Assembly (NCBI GenBank): GCA_038501785.1
Contig: JBAMJR010000195.1
Location: 5,987,501 to 6,051,500, forward strand
Reading direction: 5' to 3'
DNA length: 64,000 bases
Origin: Myoxocephalus aenaeus
Taxonomy: Eukaryota > Chordata > Actinopteri > Perciformes > Cottidae
The translations under genes and the position numbers were made by a program. Positions 21,631-36,600 of the stretch are shown here, in pieces. Positions within the stretch are counted from its first letter, which is position 1. The number at the start of each line of letters is the position of its first letter. Under the pieces are notes generated by a model. That model saw nothing but the letters and a program-made list of their open reading frames with translations. It was not told the origin of the DNA and searched no databases.

Positions 21631-24600
21631 CTGTTGTTGCTGCTGATGTTGCTGCTGTTGTTGCTGCTGCTGCTGATGTTGCTGCTGATGTTGTTGCTGC
21701 TGCTGATGTTGCTGCTGCTGCTGCTGATGATGTTGCTGCTGCTGCTGATGTTGCTGCTGCTGCTGCTGTTCGGAGAGGCTGGCTCCTCGCCGGATGGCAG
21801 ATGGCGAAGACATTTCGTCATCCCGTTCGTGTTTGCTCTCCTTCACCTTGGCCACATCCATCTGCGGGGCCGAGGCAGCGGCGTCCACCAGAGCAGCCAG
21901 AGCATCAGCTGCAGTACTGTAGCGAGAGCTACTCTGTGCTGCTGCTGCCGCTGCAGCTGAATGGGGCCTTAAGAGGAAATAAAAGAGATTATATAAATTA
22001 TTATCCAGCTCACAGCTGACAGTGCTGGGAGGGGGGGGGGGGGAAGGGGGGGGACAAAAATAGACAATAACACAACACTTTTTTCACTTTTAAGCCATTG
22101 ATGCCTGTGTTTTATGTTTTATTTATTCTTGTTTTAAATTAGAATGTCCTGTCTTAATGTTTTTATAAATGTTTTTACCTGTTACTGCTGTACTGACTGA
22201 CTGAACTTAAATTTCGTTGTATGTTTTTTACAATGACAATAAACTTGCAGCTTGAAACATGCATATACTGTAACTTGAGCACAAAACCTCAGACGTGTAC
22301 AAAGAGTACACGCGAGTCCATCTAAACGTAGGTTGAGACTTACATTAGAGCGGTGATGACACTCTTGCCCTGGAAGATGCTAGGCCGCTGCTGAACCACT
22401 ACCTCCTGCGTCCTGTGCGAGGGAGAAGGGGAGTGCAGATAACCTCGACTTCCTGGCCGTCCTGGCTGCTCTGGTCCACCTGATGCACACACACAATATC
22501 ATGAAACATTGACTTTGACAGTGGTTTTCAAAATAAAGCGCCCCGAGCAGTTACTGTTGAACAATCATGGCGTTATTAAGCTACCGAGACCGAAACCATC
22601 CGTATTCCGCGGCCTCTCAAAAAGGTAATGACTTCAATTTGAGATTTTCACAACTTCTAAACAGCAACAAAACAACTCACCTCCGCGGATGTATTCATTG
22701 GCTCTCTCCCGCTCTCGTTCTCGCATTTCCCGCTCCCGTTCCCTGTCACGTTCCCTCTCCCGGTGCTCCCTTTCCCTTTCCCTCTCCTTCTCCTGCTGCT
22801 CACGGTCACGCTGCTCCCGCTCCCTCTCTGCACTGGCAGCAGCTGCAGCAGCAAGGTGGGCTTGGTGGCCTGCGGACAACAATGACATACATCATACACA
22901 CACACATATTTAAACACACAGGGACTCAGCAAGATGGATCAGGCTTAGAAATCTGAACCAAAAGGCCTCGCGAACAAGTTCTGAATCTATCATAATCACG
23001 GTAATCACGGTCTCAGAAATATTACCGTCACTACAAATAAACCGTGCGTGTTTTCTGTGCCCCTGAAAATGATCTATTATTAGGGAGCACAATTTCTGTA
23101 GGTAAAAACAGAAAAATCTACAGTCAGATAGTTTTATGAAAAATCCCTCCCAGCGATTGCATTAGGGCTCTACTTGATCCGCCGCTGGACAAGCAGAACT
23201 GACCTTTGACACCTCAGGCCAGTGCAGGGCTGCACTCGTACAGGAACACGCCGATTGTGGCAGGGTAGATAAGGGAACACGTGTGGGGATGGGAAAGGGA
23301 GGGGTCCTCACCTGGCGATATGGAGGTTGGGTTGAAAGCCCTAGGAGGGAAAGGGGGCTGAGCTCCAGGGAGGTAGGCCATGCGTTCCAAAGTGGGATTA
23401 CCTGTTCCCCCAGGGTGAGGCAACAGGATAGTTGGAGGCATCTGGGCTAGATCAATAATTCCTTTTACAGACAGAAGCAAAGGGCCAACGGTGAACAACA
23501 AGAACCGATCCATCAATTTCTGAATGTATGAACACCGTATACATTTAGCTGTAATCCATCACTTTCATCTGATCAGTAAGCAACAGGGCTGCAAATGGAG
23601 TGGAATAGTGGTCAACTTGGAAGAGGCAACCAATCAGCAAATGGAGATTTGGATGACCGTACCCAATTGATAAATTAAGCATTGCAGCCCCAATACTAAG
23701 AGCAAATCAGCTAAATTTAACCAGGTCATTTGCTTCTGGGTGTCTGGAAAAGGTAGCCACTACTTCACAAGCACACAGTCTGCATACTACAGCCCCTCCC
23801 TCCCACAGCATCTCCACTGCCTGTTGTGGCAGGTGAGAGAGGGTCAGCTGGTGCGGGTCCGTACCTCGAGCCCCGGCTGCGTAAGGGATAGCGACGGGCT
23901 GTTCCCGTGGAGACAACCCTCGGGCCATGTCAGGTCGAATGACTTGCATCTGCTGGGAAGTGATATAATCATTGAGGATCGTCTGCCGCGTGTTCTCCAT
24001 GGTGTACAGCTGGTAGGTGTTGTGGTAGCCGGTTGGAGACGGCTGCCTGGGGAACATGAACGCTGTGGCAGACGGCGGGAGAGAGAAAAAAAAACATAAC
24101 AAAACATATGAACAGAAGGCTCGCAGATACCGATCGCCACTGCTGACGTCAATGGCTGAAAAAGATCCTGGCAATGTTGTGCCTATGAATTAGAGGTCCT
24201 GAGCTGCCTTCGTCCATTTACGCAGAAACAAGGCTATTATTGCTCCGTTTGAAGTTATGGTGGAAAGGATATAAACACTTACCAGGATCCAGCCCTCGGT
24301 GGAGGGTCATGGCCATGGCAGGGTCGAGGTGTGGAGGCAGGTGGGGTCTGTACACTTCCCCAGGGCCGCCGGGCCGGTGGTGGGGGTCGAAGGGGCTGTG
24401 AGAGGCGACAGGGTGAGGGTCACCACCCAGCACTGGGGACTTGGCTGGGACATTGTCCCTCTGTGTCGGGGTAATGGCGCTCTTTCTTTCATGACCGGAA
24501 GATTTCACAGAACTCATAACACCTTTGTAGAAGAGACACACACACACAAGGCTCATCAAATTAGGTAATGCTCGGTTAAACAACAACTTATATCACCTCC

Positions 24601-27600
24601 TGCAAATATATCTGTCCCAGAATGAAATAAAAATCAGTAATAAATGTTTCCCCAATGCCCTTTTCTGAATATGCTTATTCTAGCAAATAAGATGACCTGG
24701 TTTCGCAATACATTTTGTCTAGCTCTATAATGTCTGAGAACCTGAAGTTCCATAGTTTATGAATAAAAGTACTTAACATACCCTCTGGTCCACGTCCCAA
24801 CATGGGTGATCCTCTGGACACGGGGTTGGTGCTGTAGTTGACGGGGGTCCTGCGAGCGTTGGCGTCCTCATACATGCTTGGGCTAAGTTGGGATTTGTTA
24901 GCCTCCTGGTGTGTGGAGCGCAGGACCGAGCCGGTGGAGTTGACCACGGTGTGGCGCACCGCCTTGTTTTCCTCGTATTTGGCACGTTCCATGGCCTCGA
25001 GCTGGGGCATGCTGTGGGGGAGCTTAGAGGGACTGGTGATTAGGGACTTGACGTTGTGCTTGATAGTAGACTGGTTGAGAGGGTGAATCTGGGAAATGAA
25101 AGAAGTCAAGTCATCAATTCATCACCAATATCATATGCTACATCCAGTATGTATATTTCTTGATTTAGCATATTCATCCAAAGGTTTGAGGTAAAATACA
25201 GCCTCAATATCAAATCCATTAACAAGGTAATTTGTTCACTGAACAGAAGTAAATGCTGGTCTGCCGTACTAAAGTCAAATTGTCTTACCTGAGACATGGA
25301 GCCCTCCATAACCCTCCTGTCTGACAGGTCAGGGGTCTTGCAGATGTCCTGGCCCAGCTGTTCTTGTCTGGGGATTTCGTGAATGGAGCGTCCCATCTCT
25401 TTGATAGTATTGACTCCCTCATAGGGCTTGCCCTTGCCAATGCCCCCTTCGAAGGAGCGGATCGGTGGGCTCTCTCGCTTTATCTGTTTTCCATATTTCA
25501 TGGCATCTTCATAAGTCTCTGCGGCAGTTCTCGGTGTTCCTGGAGAGATTTTGAAAAGGTATTACAGCCTTTTATCATAATTTGATGCTACTTGTAACCG
25601 TGATTGATTGATGGGAGTGTGGCTAGCTTTGCAATGAGCTACCTTGCATGATAGATCCTGAGATCAATGGTCTTTCCTTTGGATCTCCATGTGGACCTTC
25701 TCTGGGCAAGGCTCTGCTGATCAACCCTGAGAAACAAACGAGCACAATCACTCTCCTGATCCAGAACAAACTAACCAGGACACATTGTGTACACACACAC
25801 ACACATGAGCAGTACGTACCCTCAAACGGAGCTCCTTCCCTGCCAGGGTGTCCTCTGCCCATGGGTCCCTCCATCATGTCGTAAGTGCGCTTCAGCTCAT
25901 GGGCGGTTCTGGGGCTGCGGGTGTTTTCTCTGGGGTTCTTGATAGCTTTTGAATACAAAAATGCATGATGAATTGTGTGTGCTTAGTAGAGAAATATAAT
26001 AGAAAAATATAAATATAATTGTTGTCTGTATCAAATCATCAAAGCACTTACCATCATACGAGAGTATGTGACCACTCTTGCCTTCATAGATGACATGACC
26101 TTTAGAAAGCTGCTCTCCCCTCGCCTTGTCTGGGTTGCTCAGGTCCTCTGTGGCCAACTTTGTGATCGTGCCCTTCAGGAGGTCAGCAGCAATGCTGGAC
26201 TGGGGCAGGGCCGGCGTGCCCTATTTTGAAGAGAAGAGCAAAGATATAATGCAACATAAACGGCAGAATCACATGCACTTATACATACATACATACATAT
26301 TGGAGCACTGAAAACTGTCACTTATCTATTTCATCCGTTTATTACCTGAGTGATTGATCCTCTCATTGTCAGCCCCTCGCCCATCTTTGCTGGGTTGCCT
26401 CTGCCGTCCTGTATGGATGGCACTGCACCTCCTGGAGAGTTAACAGAGGGAAAAATAAGTGTTTAAGTAACAATCTCAAAGATTTTCATTTAAAAAAAGA
26501 GGTAACACAGAAGTGATTGCTGCCTATGGCCCACTAAAGAAAGCTCTTGCATTTGCAGTATTACAAACTGGGTGTCTGTGGCGGCATCCCTGGGAAAGTG
26601 ACGCATTTTCCATCAACCAGCAGTGGTTGGTCTGAGTATGTGTAGATAACACAACAGACTTGCTCTTAATCAATGTGTCCTGTTTTTACAGTCTCTGCTA
26701 GTGTTGCTAGTAATCATTTACTATGGATGAACAAACAAAGAAAAGAGCGATGACTGCAGACGATTAAACTTAAAAAAACATGTGCTAAATAAGTTGTTGT
26801 AGGTTAATAGCTTGATTACAATGGCAACAGCTTTAAGGAACAGGAACAGATGCAGTTCAGGCTCAATGACGGTAAAATCCTGGTTTCTAATGTTAATTTG
26901 ATCTTATATTTAAATATTATTCTGTCTCTATGCGTGGATGGATGAATTTTCATAACTTTTTAGTCATCACAACAACTGCCAAATGGCATGCAGGAGATTT
27001 TATGTGTGTCATGAGTGATCCGTGATCTGAAAAAAGCCATTATTCAATAAAAGCTTTCTTTCACAAAATGTTATGATGCAGAGAAATAAAACCTTATGGC
27101 CTTCAAAATATAGTAATCCCTCAGAGGTGTCGTTAAACTAGGCCGGGTTGAGACTTAATGTCTAAAGCCGACTCCTAGTAATGTGACTGTGTCCTACCAG
27201 GCTTGTTAGGATCCTGCTGCCGAGGCAGACCCAGAGAGATGGAGCCCACTGTGCTCTTACTGCCCTCTGGCCCATAGACGGCGTGGGACGGCAGGTATGT
27301 GCCAGGAGTTCCCTGAAAAGCAGGAACAAAGATCACATTTCAAGGTCAAGTCAATGAGTTCATGAAAACAAAAAGTAGTGCCAAGTGAAGTTGATATTCT
27401 TTTATATGTTACAGTTGTTTACAACACTTATAAGATAACAGTTAATAAACTAAAAGTTTTACTGACTAATAGATATTTTCCTATGGCCTAGTTACTCGGG
27501 ATACATCTGTGCTGACGGTTACTTAGAGATCACACTGTAAGCGCTACGATGACACGGGAAGATTGTTCCATTTCTGTAGAGCAGAGGTACCAAAATAAAC

Positions 27601-30600
27601 TTATGGAACAATGTTCACTGAAAAGAAAACAGGACAGAGCATACATTTTCACTGTTCCTTGCTTTTTGACAAATTAATTTTGTTTCATAAAAGAATAATT
27701 ATTCCACCTGGCAAGTTCAAAACTGGATGACAAATGTATTACTTATAATTATTAAACTTATTACGTATTCAAAGTTTCTCTGCCAATTTTCTTTGAGCGT
27801 TTGAAAGCACAGCAAGTCTATTGCAAATGTCTGTCTTTTTAATTTATGGTCCATTGGAACATCAACCGCATCATCTGTGGTATGTAAGCAGAGCTTGTGC
27901 TAATGTTGAGGCATCTCAACAACAACATGTGGCTATTATGGTTCTGGTCACTACTCCATCCTTACAATGTTACAGCAATGTTAGCATTGGAGGGTAGAAC
28001 TTGACACGTAGAAAAGTGTTTACAGCGTCATGGTGTCTGTTGTGAAAAACATCTCATCATAAAATGACTGTGTTCAATCTAAGCACGTATGAATTTAACG
28101 ATTAAAAAGTTGATTGCATTCAGTGTTACTCATCAAAACACACTGTGCATCCTTGACCTTTAGCAAATCTGCCTTTCCTTTCCTCGGCAAACATTTCCAA
28201 AACCACATTTTCCACAAGTATTTCTAGCATTGTTTATATTCATGTTAACATGGCTTCTTCTTCCCTGCTGCATGTGTTACTTGTAGCTCAGTGGAATATT
28301 GTGAAACCATTTGCAGGAACATGTATCGCGTCTCCCTCTAGCACACGTGCGTCCTCGTGTGTGTGTGTGTGTGTGTGTGTGCGTGAAAAAAAAACTAAAA
28401 CGGAGACCCACTCAATAAAATTACATTAAAAAAAATGCTCCATAGCACTACTAGAGGTATAAAAAAAAAAGTAAAAATAAAAACTCCACAAAGAACCTTT
28501 TGTGGAGTTTTGTGCTCGCTGTGGTGTGAATGCCAGCGGTGTGGGTACTAAGAGGAGGATTGCCGTGTCCAACAGTACACCACATCCCCTTGGTGTCTTA
28601 CCTGCGAGATGGAGCCCCCCTGGATGAAGGAGGGCTTGTCCGTGGGCTTGGAGGTTGGAATGAGTGGAGGAGGAGAGGGAATGTTGGGAGGTCGACTGGG
28701 TCTGCTGAACGTCACGCGGACTCCATCTGGCATACTCTGGACCATCTGGTTGGCGGCAGGGTGGAGGACTGTTGGGAATATTTTTTTAAAAAATCTGAGA
28801 TTAATGCTTATTAGCCAACATTTGAGTATTAGATAACTACCTAAACAGCAAAGTATTAAAAACGTTTTGCACACAAAAACGACTAATATCTGCTCACACA
28901 CTAATCAAGATCGGCCCACTAAATGTTCTGCCTGCCAGACACCACAACTTCCCATGAAGCTTCATTTCCCATCAAAGACGCCATGATAAAATATTCAGCT
29001 TAATTCTGAGCGACTCCAGTGAGTGACGAAGTCAGCACTGAAGAACTCGGCCCGTGCCAGCTGTCTGTTTTACCGTCTCCTGGGAAAGCAGAGTAGACAA
29101 AATGGATCATAACACACAAACACAAGACCGGGAGTAACCTCCATGCAGGGAGTGCGCATCAAGCGCTGCACTCCTCAAAAATCCAAAATGCAAATAGTCT
29201 TGTGAGAGCTTCTCCAGCGGGAATGGACGTCATCATCCTGCTGGCTCATACGGGGACAGACAAGAAACACAAGCAGCTCCATGACAAATTTATGAATCCT
29301 TGTTGGAGGGAGACTGTGTGTCAAACATTAACATTCACGCTGCAGTTCCCCATCGGGGACAACCTCATTTGTCAGGGCATGGGAAGTGTTTACCCCAAAT
29401 GGCAAACAAGAAAAGCCATATTCTAAATGTAATTTCCACATCAACTACAGCTATGGACATTTTCCTTCCTCAAGCCGAATCAAACCTTTGCTGCTGTCCA
29501 CAAACCACAATTCTCTAAATATGGTAAATTAATGTGGATCTTTGAAATAATGAGAAACTATTTTGCCAGCAAGATCATTGTCAAATGTCTTAATAGAGTT
29601 GATCTGAAACCTGATCTTGTCATACATTACTTTGCTATAAAATGTATTTCTAGCTTTCATTCAGTGTCCCAACGGAAATTTAAAACAATCCTGTTTACGG
29701 GGGGCATGATAACTGATGGGACAGAGGAGGGAGCTAGACATGTTATATAGGAATAGGAATTCAACTCTAAGAAATCATATTTGATGATTCGGGTCTCATT
29801 ACAGTTCATGGTGCAATAGTGCGAGTACATTAAAAATAGAGTTTGTATGATTCCTTTATACCGACGCCATGAGAGGAAATAAGTGTTTATGACTTCAGAG
29901 CAGGTGAAAGGTGATTATTCATGATTAATCGGGACGTAAATACGAAGGTGTGTTTTTGCTATGCGTTTATGTTTTTCCCATTAAGTAAAAGGGCTAGATG
30001 AAAAAACATTTATGTTGTGTGCCATGTAAAGTGTCATCATAGGAGTTACAACAAATTGGGCTCATGACATAATAACAAATGGAAAATGAGGAGATCGGGA
30101 TTCATGGGGAATAAATGACTGGAGGTGATCGACTCAGCCAATACAAACAAAGATGCTACTTTCCCTCGTCTTCTCAGTCATGGCCATGTGAATGACACAG
30201 GGTTTGAAAAGCAAAACAAAACTGGTGCTGATGGCAACCACTGGTGTTCCTAACATTCCTCGGCAGGGTGAGCGCCCGTTCAGGTTGTCAAATACTTTGT
30301 CCCGCCCTTCCGAGACGAATACGAAACTGCCGTGAAACAATCAGAAAATCACCAACGCCTCTCCCTCACCTCATTCCCTCTACAGCTTGCTCAACCATCG
30401 CTGCTCTCTCGCTCTCTCTCACTCGCTTGCTGGTTGAGCCGAGGAGGAATGGCTGTGTTTTTACAAACACAGCAACCGACTAATATAACATATTCTACCG
30501 ATCAAGCGACGGCATACAGATATAAAAACAGGCTGTGGTGTAAAATATTGACATCAATATATTGTCAAAGGGAAATATAAGAGGGGCTCAAACTTAAAGT

Positions 30601-33600
30601 ATACTGCAACCTCAACTACAGAACATCCTATTGCCAACAGAGTCCAAAAAGTGCCTTCATTGTCAAATACAACAGACTCAATGAGAGTCAGGAAAGCCTA
30701 GTTTGTATCAGCAAGGGAAGCGAGGAGGCAAAGAAGGAAGGAAAAAGGAGGTGAACATGTGCTTTTACCTGGTGGCACACTGTAGCGGGAGGCATTGGGG
30801 GCGGTGGGGTCAGGCTGGGGAGAGGCCTTGCTCAGCTCCCTGGGGGAGAGTCTGTAGGGAGAGCCTGGCCGACCAGAGTGGACCTCCTGGTCCAGAGCCA
30901 GCTTCATGTCATAAGGCATGTAGGGTAAGGGCTTACCTGCAGTACACAGGCATAAGGACAAAGGGAAGACAGCCGCTATTAAAACAAGAACTCAATGCCG
31001 GTGAGCATCGAGCTGACCTAGACTGGACGGCCCTGAACAACCAACGCCGTCAACTGGACACACACCCGCTGAAACCTTTGTAATAAATAGCTTTGTGTCA
31101 AAGCTCAGCTGCTATTCTCTTCACAGCATCCTGACTAAAAGGTGCTAAAAGCTTTGCAAAAATCAAGCCGCAGTGTAGTCTGCCAAGTGACTTTACTGCT
31201 CTCCCTTCTGAAGCTAAGTGGCTGACCTATGCCTGACTGCCCAGAGGCAGCAAGTACCTTATTCTGACACGCTCAAAACATTCAACTTCTAAGAAACACC
31301 AGACTTTTCATCCAACGGCATTTTAAAAAGGGGCATCAATGAGGATTTCACCTCCGAGTTTGCATTAAATGTAAAACAACGTTTTCGTCTTAGCTCCGGC
31401 TAAACCACATTACGACAGTCCAGATGACCCTCAAACGTTTTCTTTTTTTGAAACTGAACAAAAAAACCGAATGGGGCCTACGAAATGCATTAGCTAAAAA
31501 TAGTCCACGGCTAGCGGCGACAAGGGGACAAGGCTGACGGAGCGATGAACAGGAAGAGGGAGCGATGAGGGCAGGGTGAGGATAGTTTTTGTTCTCTTAC
31601 CGTCTCTGTCTATTACGGTGGGGCTGCGGGTGTTGAAGGGCGGTCTGCGCTCCAGGTCTCCCTGATCCTGCCTCTGCTTCTCCTCTTGGTGCGCCGAGTC
31701 GTGCACCGCTTTGATCTGGTGTTGCAACATGGCAAAGCCACTGATGGGCACACCGCCGGGGCCAAACGGGCCGGGCACCTAGATAAGTAAAAAAGGAGGG
31801 AAATGATGTTGTTGTTCCATTGTACAGAGATCACTAATGCATGCCCTGCCTCTGTGCCAGTCTGAATGGATGAACCTGAAGCTGTGACTAACCATAGATG
31901 GGATGTTAGCAGCCCGCTGCTGCATCTGCTGGATGTTGAGTTGGGGTTGCTTGGGCGAGGACACCAGCACAGAGCCTGGAGGGTTGAGCAATGTCGGCTT
32001 GTCCATGGAGAACATTCTGCAGAGGCACAAAGCATAACATATATATATATATAAATATATAAATATACATGTCACACTCAAACCGTAAGCAGATCCTGTT
32101 CCTGTCAACCACTATTATGTACACAGAACATGAAGGACACGAAAGCACACCTCGGCCTTTCCGGCTCTGCTTCCACATCCTCGTCAGCACTGCAGGTGGC
32201 GCTGGAGTCATTATCTGAGTGGAGTTCCCTGTGCCTCTCTCCGTGATCGCCCTTTTCTCCTCTCTCCCTGATGTCAGGCTCCATCTTGATCTGAACCTCT
32301 CCGGTCTTCATGTCCACGTCCTGAGGTTCAGTTTTGGGATGCAACGAGCCTGCATAGGAAGCCATCCTGGTCTTTTCCTCCTGAGATCCAGTCTCACTCT
32401 CCGGGCTTTTCTCTTCCTTCACACAGAGTCCTCTGTATAATGGCTCCAGGGCCTTTCCATTACTGGCCTGACCTTTGTCCTGGTCAGAGCAATGAGCATC
32501 TCCTGCAGCGCTGTCGGCCCTCTTGGAGTCGCCAGACTGAGAGGGGGAGGGAGCGCTCTCTGTATCGGAGCTGTTGTCACCGCCTGAGGAAGCATTAGAA
32601 GATTAATTAGCACAGGTCAAACAATGCATGGAACTGAAGACGTTAAATCCAATTTGAATGACTTTCAGAAAAAAAGGACAAACTAATTGAAATCATTCTG
32701 AAAATAAAAATAAATGTAGGTTCGTCGAGACTCAAATCTACCGACTGGGGAGATTTATCATGTAGAAAAAGCCTTACTTAGAAGACCAATTGTATCAGGA
32801 TCGTAAAACAAATGACTAACTGATTAACCCAAGGGACCACAAAAAACTAAACAAAAGTGACAAACAGGCGCCATGTAATAATCCAAAAAGTTATCACGTC
32901 ACACATTCCTTTCTTTAGCATGTGGAACTTATCAGTAGTCACGCTTTGTTTGGCACACACGTAATGTATCTAATCTATGACCACTTTGTTTATTTAAATA
33001 CACTAATACTCTGTTATTTTACACTTGAGTTGAAGTATCTTAAATGCCAAGACAAAAGCAAGACCCTGAGAAAACTGCAATTTAAAAAAACATACCGCTT
33101 TTTTTGGACATGGCAACCATGGTGATGGCAGTCCAGATGATATGTCTATGCCCCCCAAAAAAAATTGCAGATGCATTTTATGTATCAAACCAAAATCAGA
33201 GCAAACGACAAACATTACAGTGTTGGGAGGAACACTTGAACAGAGCCGTACGAACGCCTCCTCTGGCTCTGGTCTGATGTATCTAATGCGAGAGCAACAG
33301 GCTGCTGATCACTGAGACCTCGAGAGCGCCGTTTGGGTTTCCATGGAACAAAGACAAAGTCAAATAAACATGACAGAAAACCTTGTGACCTCCCGCTGTC
33401 GCCACTGCTATCATGTGAACTGCTATCATGCGGCTGTTTAAATTACATATAAGTCTGCCGAGCCTTAAAACAAAAAGAACTGGATTACTTTGCAGATTAT
33501 TTTATTTTTTTAACAGCACTATTTAGTAATAATTAATCTATTTCTATACGTTGCACGCTATCTTTTTCATAGGGGGCTGCCTTCATCACGTAATGCCAGC

Positions 33601-36600
33601 AAAGATAAGGACCTCTGGAGAGCAGGGAGGCGGGTAGACAGCCAGGCTTGCTGGATCAAACAAGTGGACCGGTACTTTGTGTTCAAAGAGCAGCCTTTGT
33701 TGAGTCTTCAAAGCCAAGAATTGTTATGCAACAGGCGCCCATGTACTCAGAATTGGTTCATATCTTTTATCGCCACCTCTCCCCCTCTTGCTTCTTTTCA
33801 TTTGATCCTCTTTTTCTCTCTCTCTCTCTCTCTCATTAAAACTACAGTCAGTAGAGAGAGCAAACCAAGTGCCATCAACCCAAATGAAATCCTTACACGA
33901 CAATTCAAAAAGGGCATTTTGGATCAGGCGTCCCGGCTTTGCACTGTACTTATCGCAACTCTTTCTCTTCACGCCCTCTTTCCTTAATCCTGTATTCTTC
34001 ACCCAGGTTGCCTTCAGACTCAGTCAAACGAGTAGAAAAGTCAGAAACGAATGCGTCTGGGCATGTGCGTGTCTGCGTGTTTGACGATGAACATGCGCTT
34101 CCTATCATCCATCTCTCTTACCTTCACTGTCATCTGCGTTGTCGTCATCATCGTCATCGTCAGGTGACGCCGAGGCTAGACCTTCACCTTGAGACCTATC
34201 AGCACGAGCCCGCCGTGTGTCCTGGGAAACAGAAAGAGTCGCATTTTTGCATTCATGCGTTACAACGGTTCAAGTACCAACCACAACAGATCAAATATCA
34301 AGTGGCGTACCTGCTTATGCTGCTGGAGCAGGTTGTCCAGGTTGTGACGTCTCTTGTAGTTGAAATAGAAATTCTTGCACTGTGCCTCGCTTTTGGTGCC
34401 CACCATTTTGGCAATGGCTGTCCAGTTTCGCCCGTGCTCAACTAGCCCTGGAGCAGGACAAACAGACAATTCAGCAGGAAAGACTCGCAGCCTTTAGACG
34501 CTTTAAAGAATGCAAATGAATGAGAAGCAATCCCTTGTCAGGTGTCATAAGCTAATGCTCTATCAGACTAATTATATTAATAGTATTCACTGTGTTTAAA
34601 TTGGATTCAACTGAAATGATTCAAAAGGAACAGCACACTGGTGAAGCCAAGCCACCAAAGCTTGATTTCTCATATTTCCAAATGATGCTGTAATAGCGCC
34701 GTTACTATGATTCAAGAGGATGATCTCAATGCATTCTCAACAGTCTTTCTTTTGAGTGGAAAGTTGCAAACCTTTGGTATTTCTGCAAAAATGACCCTCT
34801 ACCCGGTTGCTATGGTTTGCTGTTGGTCTTGCCCGTCTCGATTAACACTGAGCCGCGCACACAATCAGCTTTGATTGTCTCGCTAAACTTTGAAACGACT
34901 ACGGCAAGCTGCAGTGAACTGGAAGACTGACATTTACCTTTGACATTTGGGCTTCTCCTCTCTAAATCCTGCGACCCCCGTGACCTCCCCTCCCTCCCGG
35001 CTCTACTGAGACGAGGGATACTGACAGCTTGACAAATCACCAGAGAGCTAAAACACAAACCCCCATTGCTGCTCCAGTTAAATGAGGGAATGGGGGCATT
35101 GGGACCTTTCAGAGTGACTCATCTTCTTTAGAGTTACTTGTAGACAATCCAGCAATGTTAGACCGGAGGAGGCTTTAGCACATACAAAGCAAAAATTATA
35201 TCCATGCCGGCTCTTTTGTTTTGACCACTATGGCATCTTCATCAAGCAGCCGTACAAATATGCATAAAAGCAGGATCCTCCAAAGAATCTCCACTGTTAA
35301 AAAGTGCACCTAGATGTCTAATAGCATAGCTGAGCCCTGCACACAACACATTAAACAAGAAATATTTCTCAAACGCCGTGGCACCCTTCACTTGGTTGTT
35401 ACATTTGTTGCATGACAAATGACGCTATGTAGAGAAGCAGAGAAATAATCAAGTGAAATGATCACACTTCCTCAGTGCTGCCAGCTGACAAGATGGCCAT
35501 GTTTTCCCATTCCTGGAGCAGCATAAAATGTACCATGAATAACTAAAATATATTACCATAGCAACAATCTACCAGTTCATGTTGCGCCCTTGAAGAAAGA
35601 GAGCTAAGAAGAAGTTCTCGTCTGTATTTTTAATATGTTGGTTTGGCAGATACTTGAAAAATATAATTATTCTCAATGTAATAAAGAGTAACTTATGTGG
35701 AGCTCATAACATTTAATTTTAGGTCGTAAGAGAGGAGTTACATCATTTCTTAATGGTAACTGTTGTATTATATGTGCTCTAATTTATCCAAATAATGTGC
35801 TTGCAGCAAGCACTTACATCTGAAACCCTAATATCTCCCAACTTCCCTGAATACCAGTATTTGTCTGTAATATCTGAGCTCAATAGGACAAGACGATCTT
35901 TGATCACACTAGGGAAGGGAAGATGGACGTTGAGCTATTTCTGACTTGCTTAAAATAAATTTGATAATGACCAAATCAATGCAAAACTACCCTAATAGTT
36001 CAATTTGCAGGTGAGAAACTACAGTCAATACAACAACAACAAAAGTTCTTCCATTTCTTCCTCTTTCCTCCATGAAAACTCAGAATTGACTGCTAGGCCC
36101 GAGATGCGTTCGCCTGCTGTTAACACCGAGGCTTACGCTGATCAACAGGTTACAACGTCTTAGAGGGGAACTGTGTTCAATGTGCTCGCACGACCAGCCA
36201 TTCGTGGCGGCATGGGATAAAAGAGATTTCTAGGCGTGCTTTGTCATCCGACTAGAGGCGGTTGTGCCGGTCTCTTTAAAGTACACTAATCCACAGACAT
36301 ATCTAGCATAAATGTCTGAATGCCTGCGCAGATCACAGCAGCAATGTATTTTTGTTAACAGAGAGGCAAATCTCCAAGGGAGTCTTAATTAATCCACATT
36401 AATCCCTTTATTTACTCCCCCAGTCTATGTGTCTTGGAACTCAGGGAACCCTAAGCAAGAGCCTGTACCAACAAAGCCGAGCGAAGAGGGGGAGAGGGGG
36501 CATACTTGAATGGCATATGACCCGACTAATGACTGCAGCGGTGCAGACCGAGACCAGGCACGGTGTGCAACAAACATCTTGAAGAATTTATAAGACCAGA

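Noticed and set aside
21472..22019. Poly-Leu and poly-Ala open frames on the plus strand
   Set aside because: Shadows of the Gln/His codon array of ncor1 exon 36.
22689..22913. Plus-strand Ser/Arg-rich (RS-like) open frame
   Set aside because: It is the complement of the Arg/Glu repeat in ncor1 exon 34, which matches the family.
33003..33215. Minus-strand 70-codon frame in ncor1 intron 18 as an extra exon
   Set aside because: No similarity to NCoR, and exons 18 and 19 already join in phase with conserved flanks.
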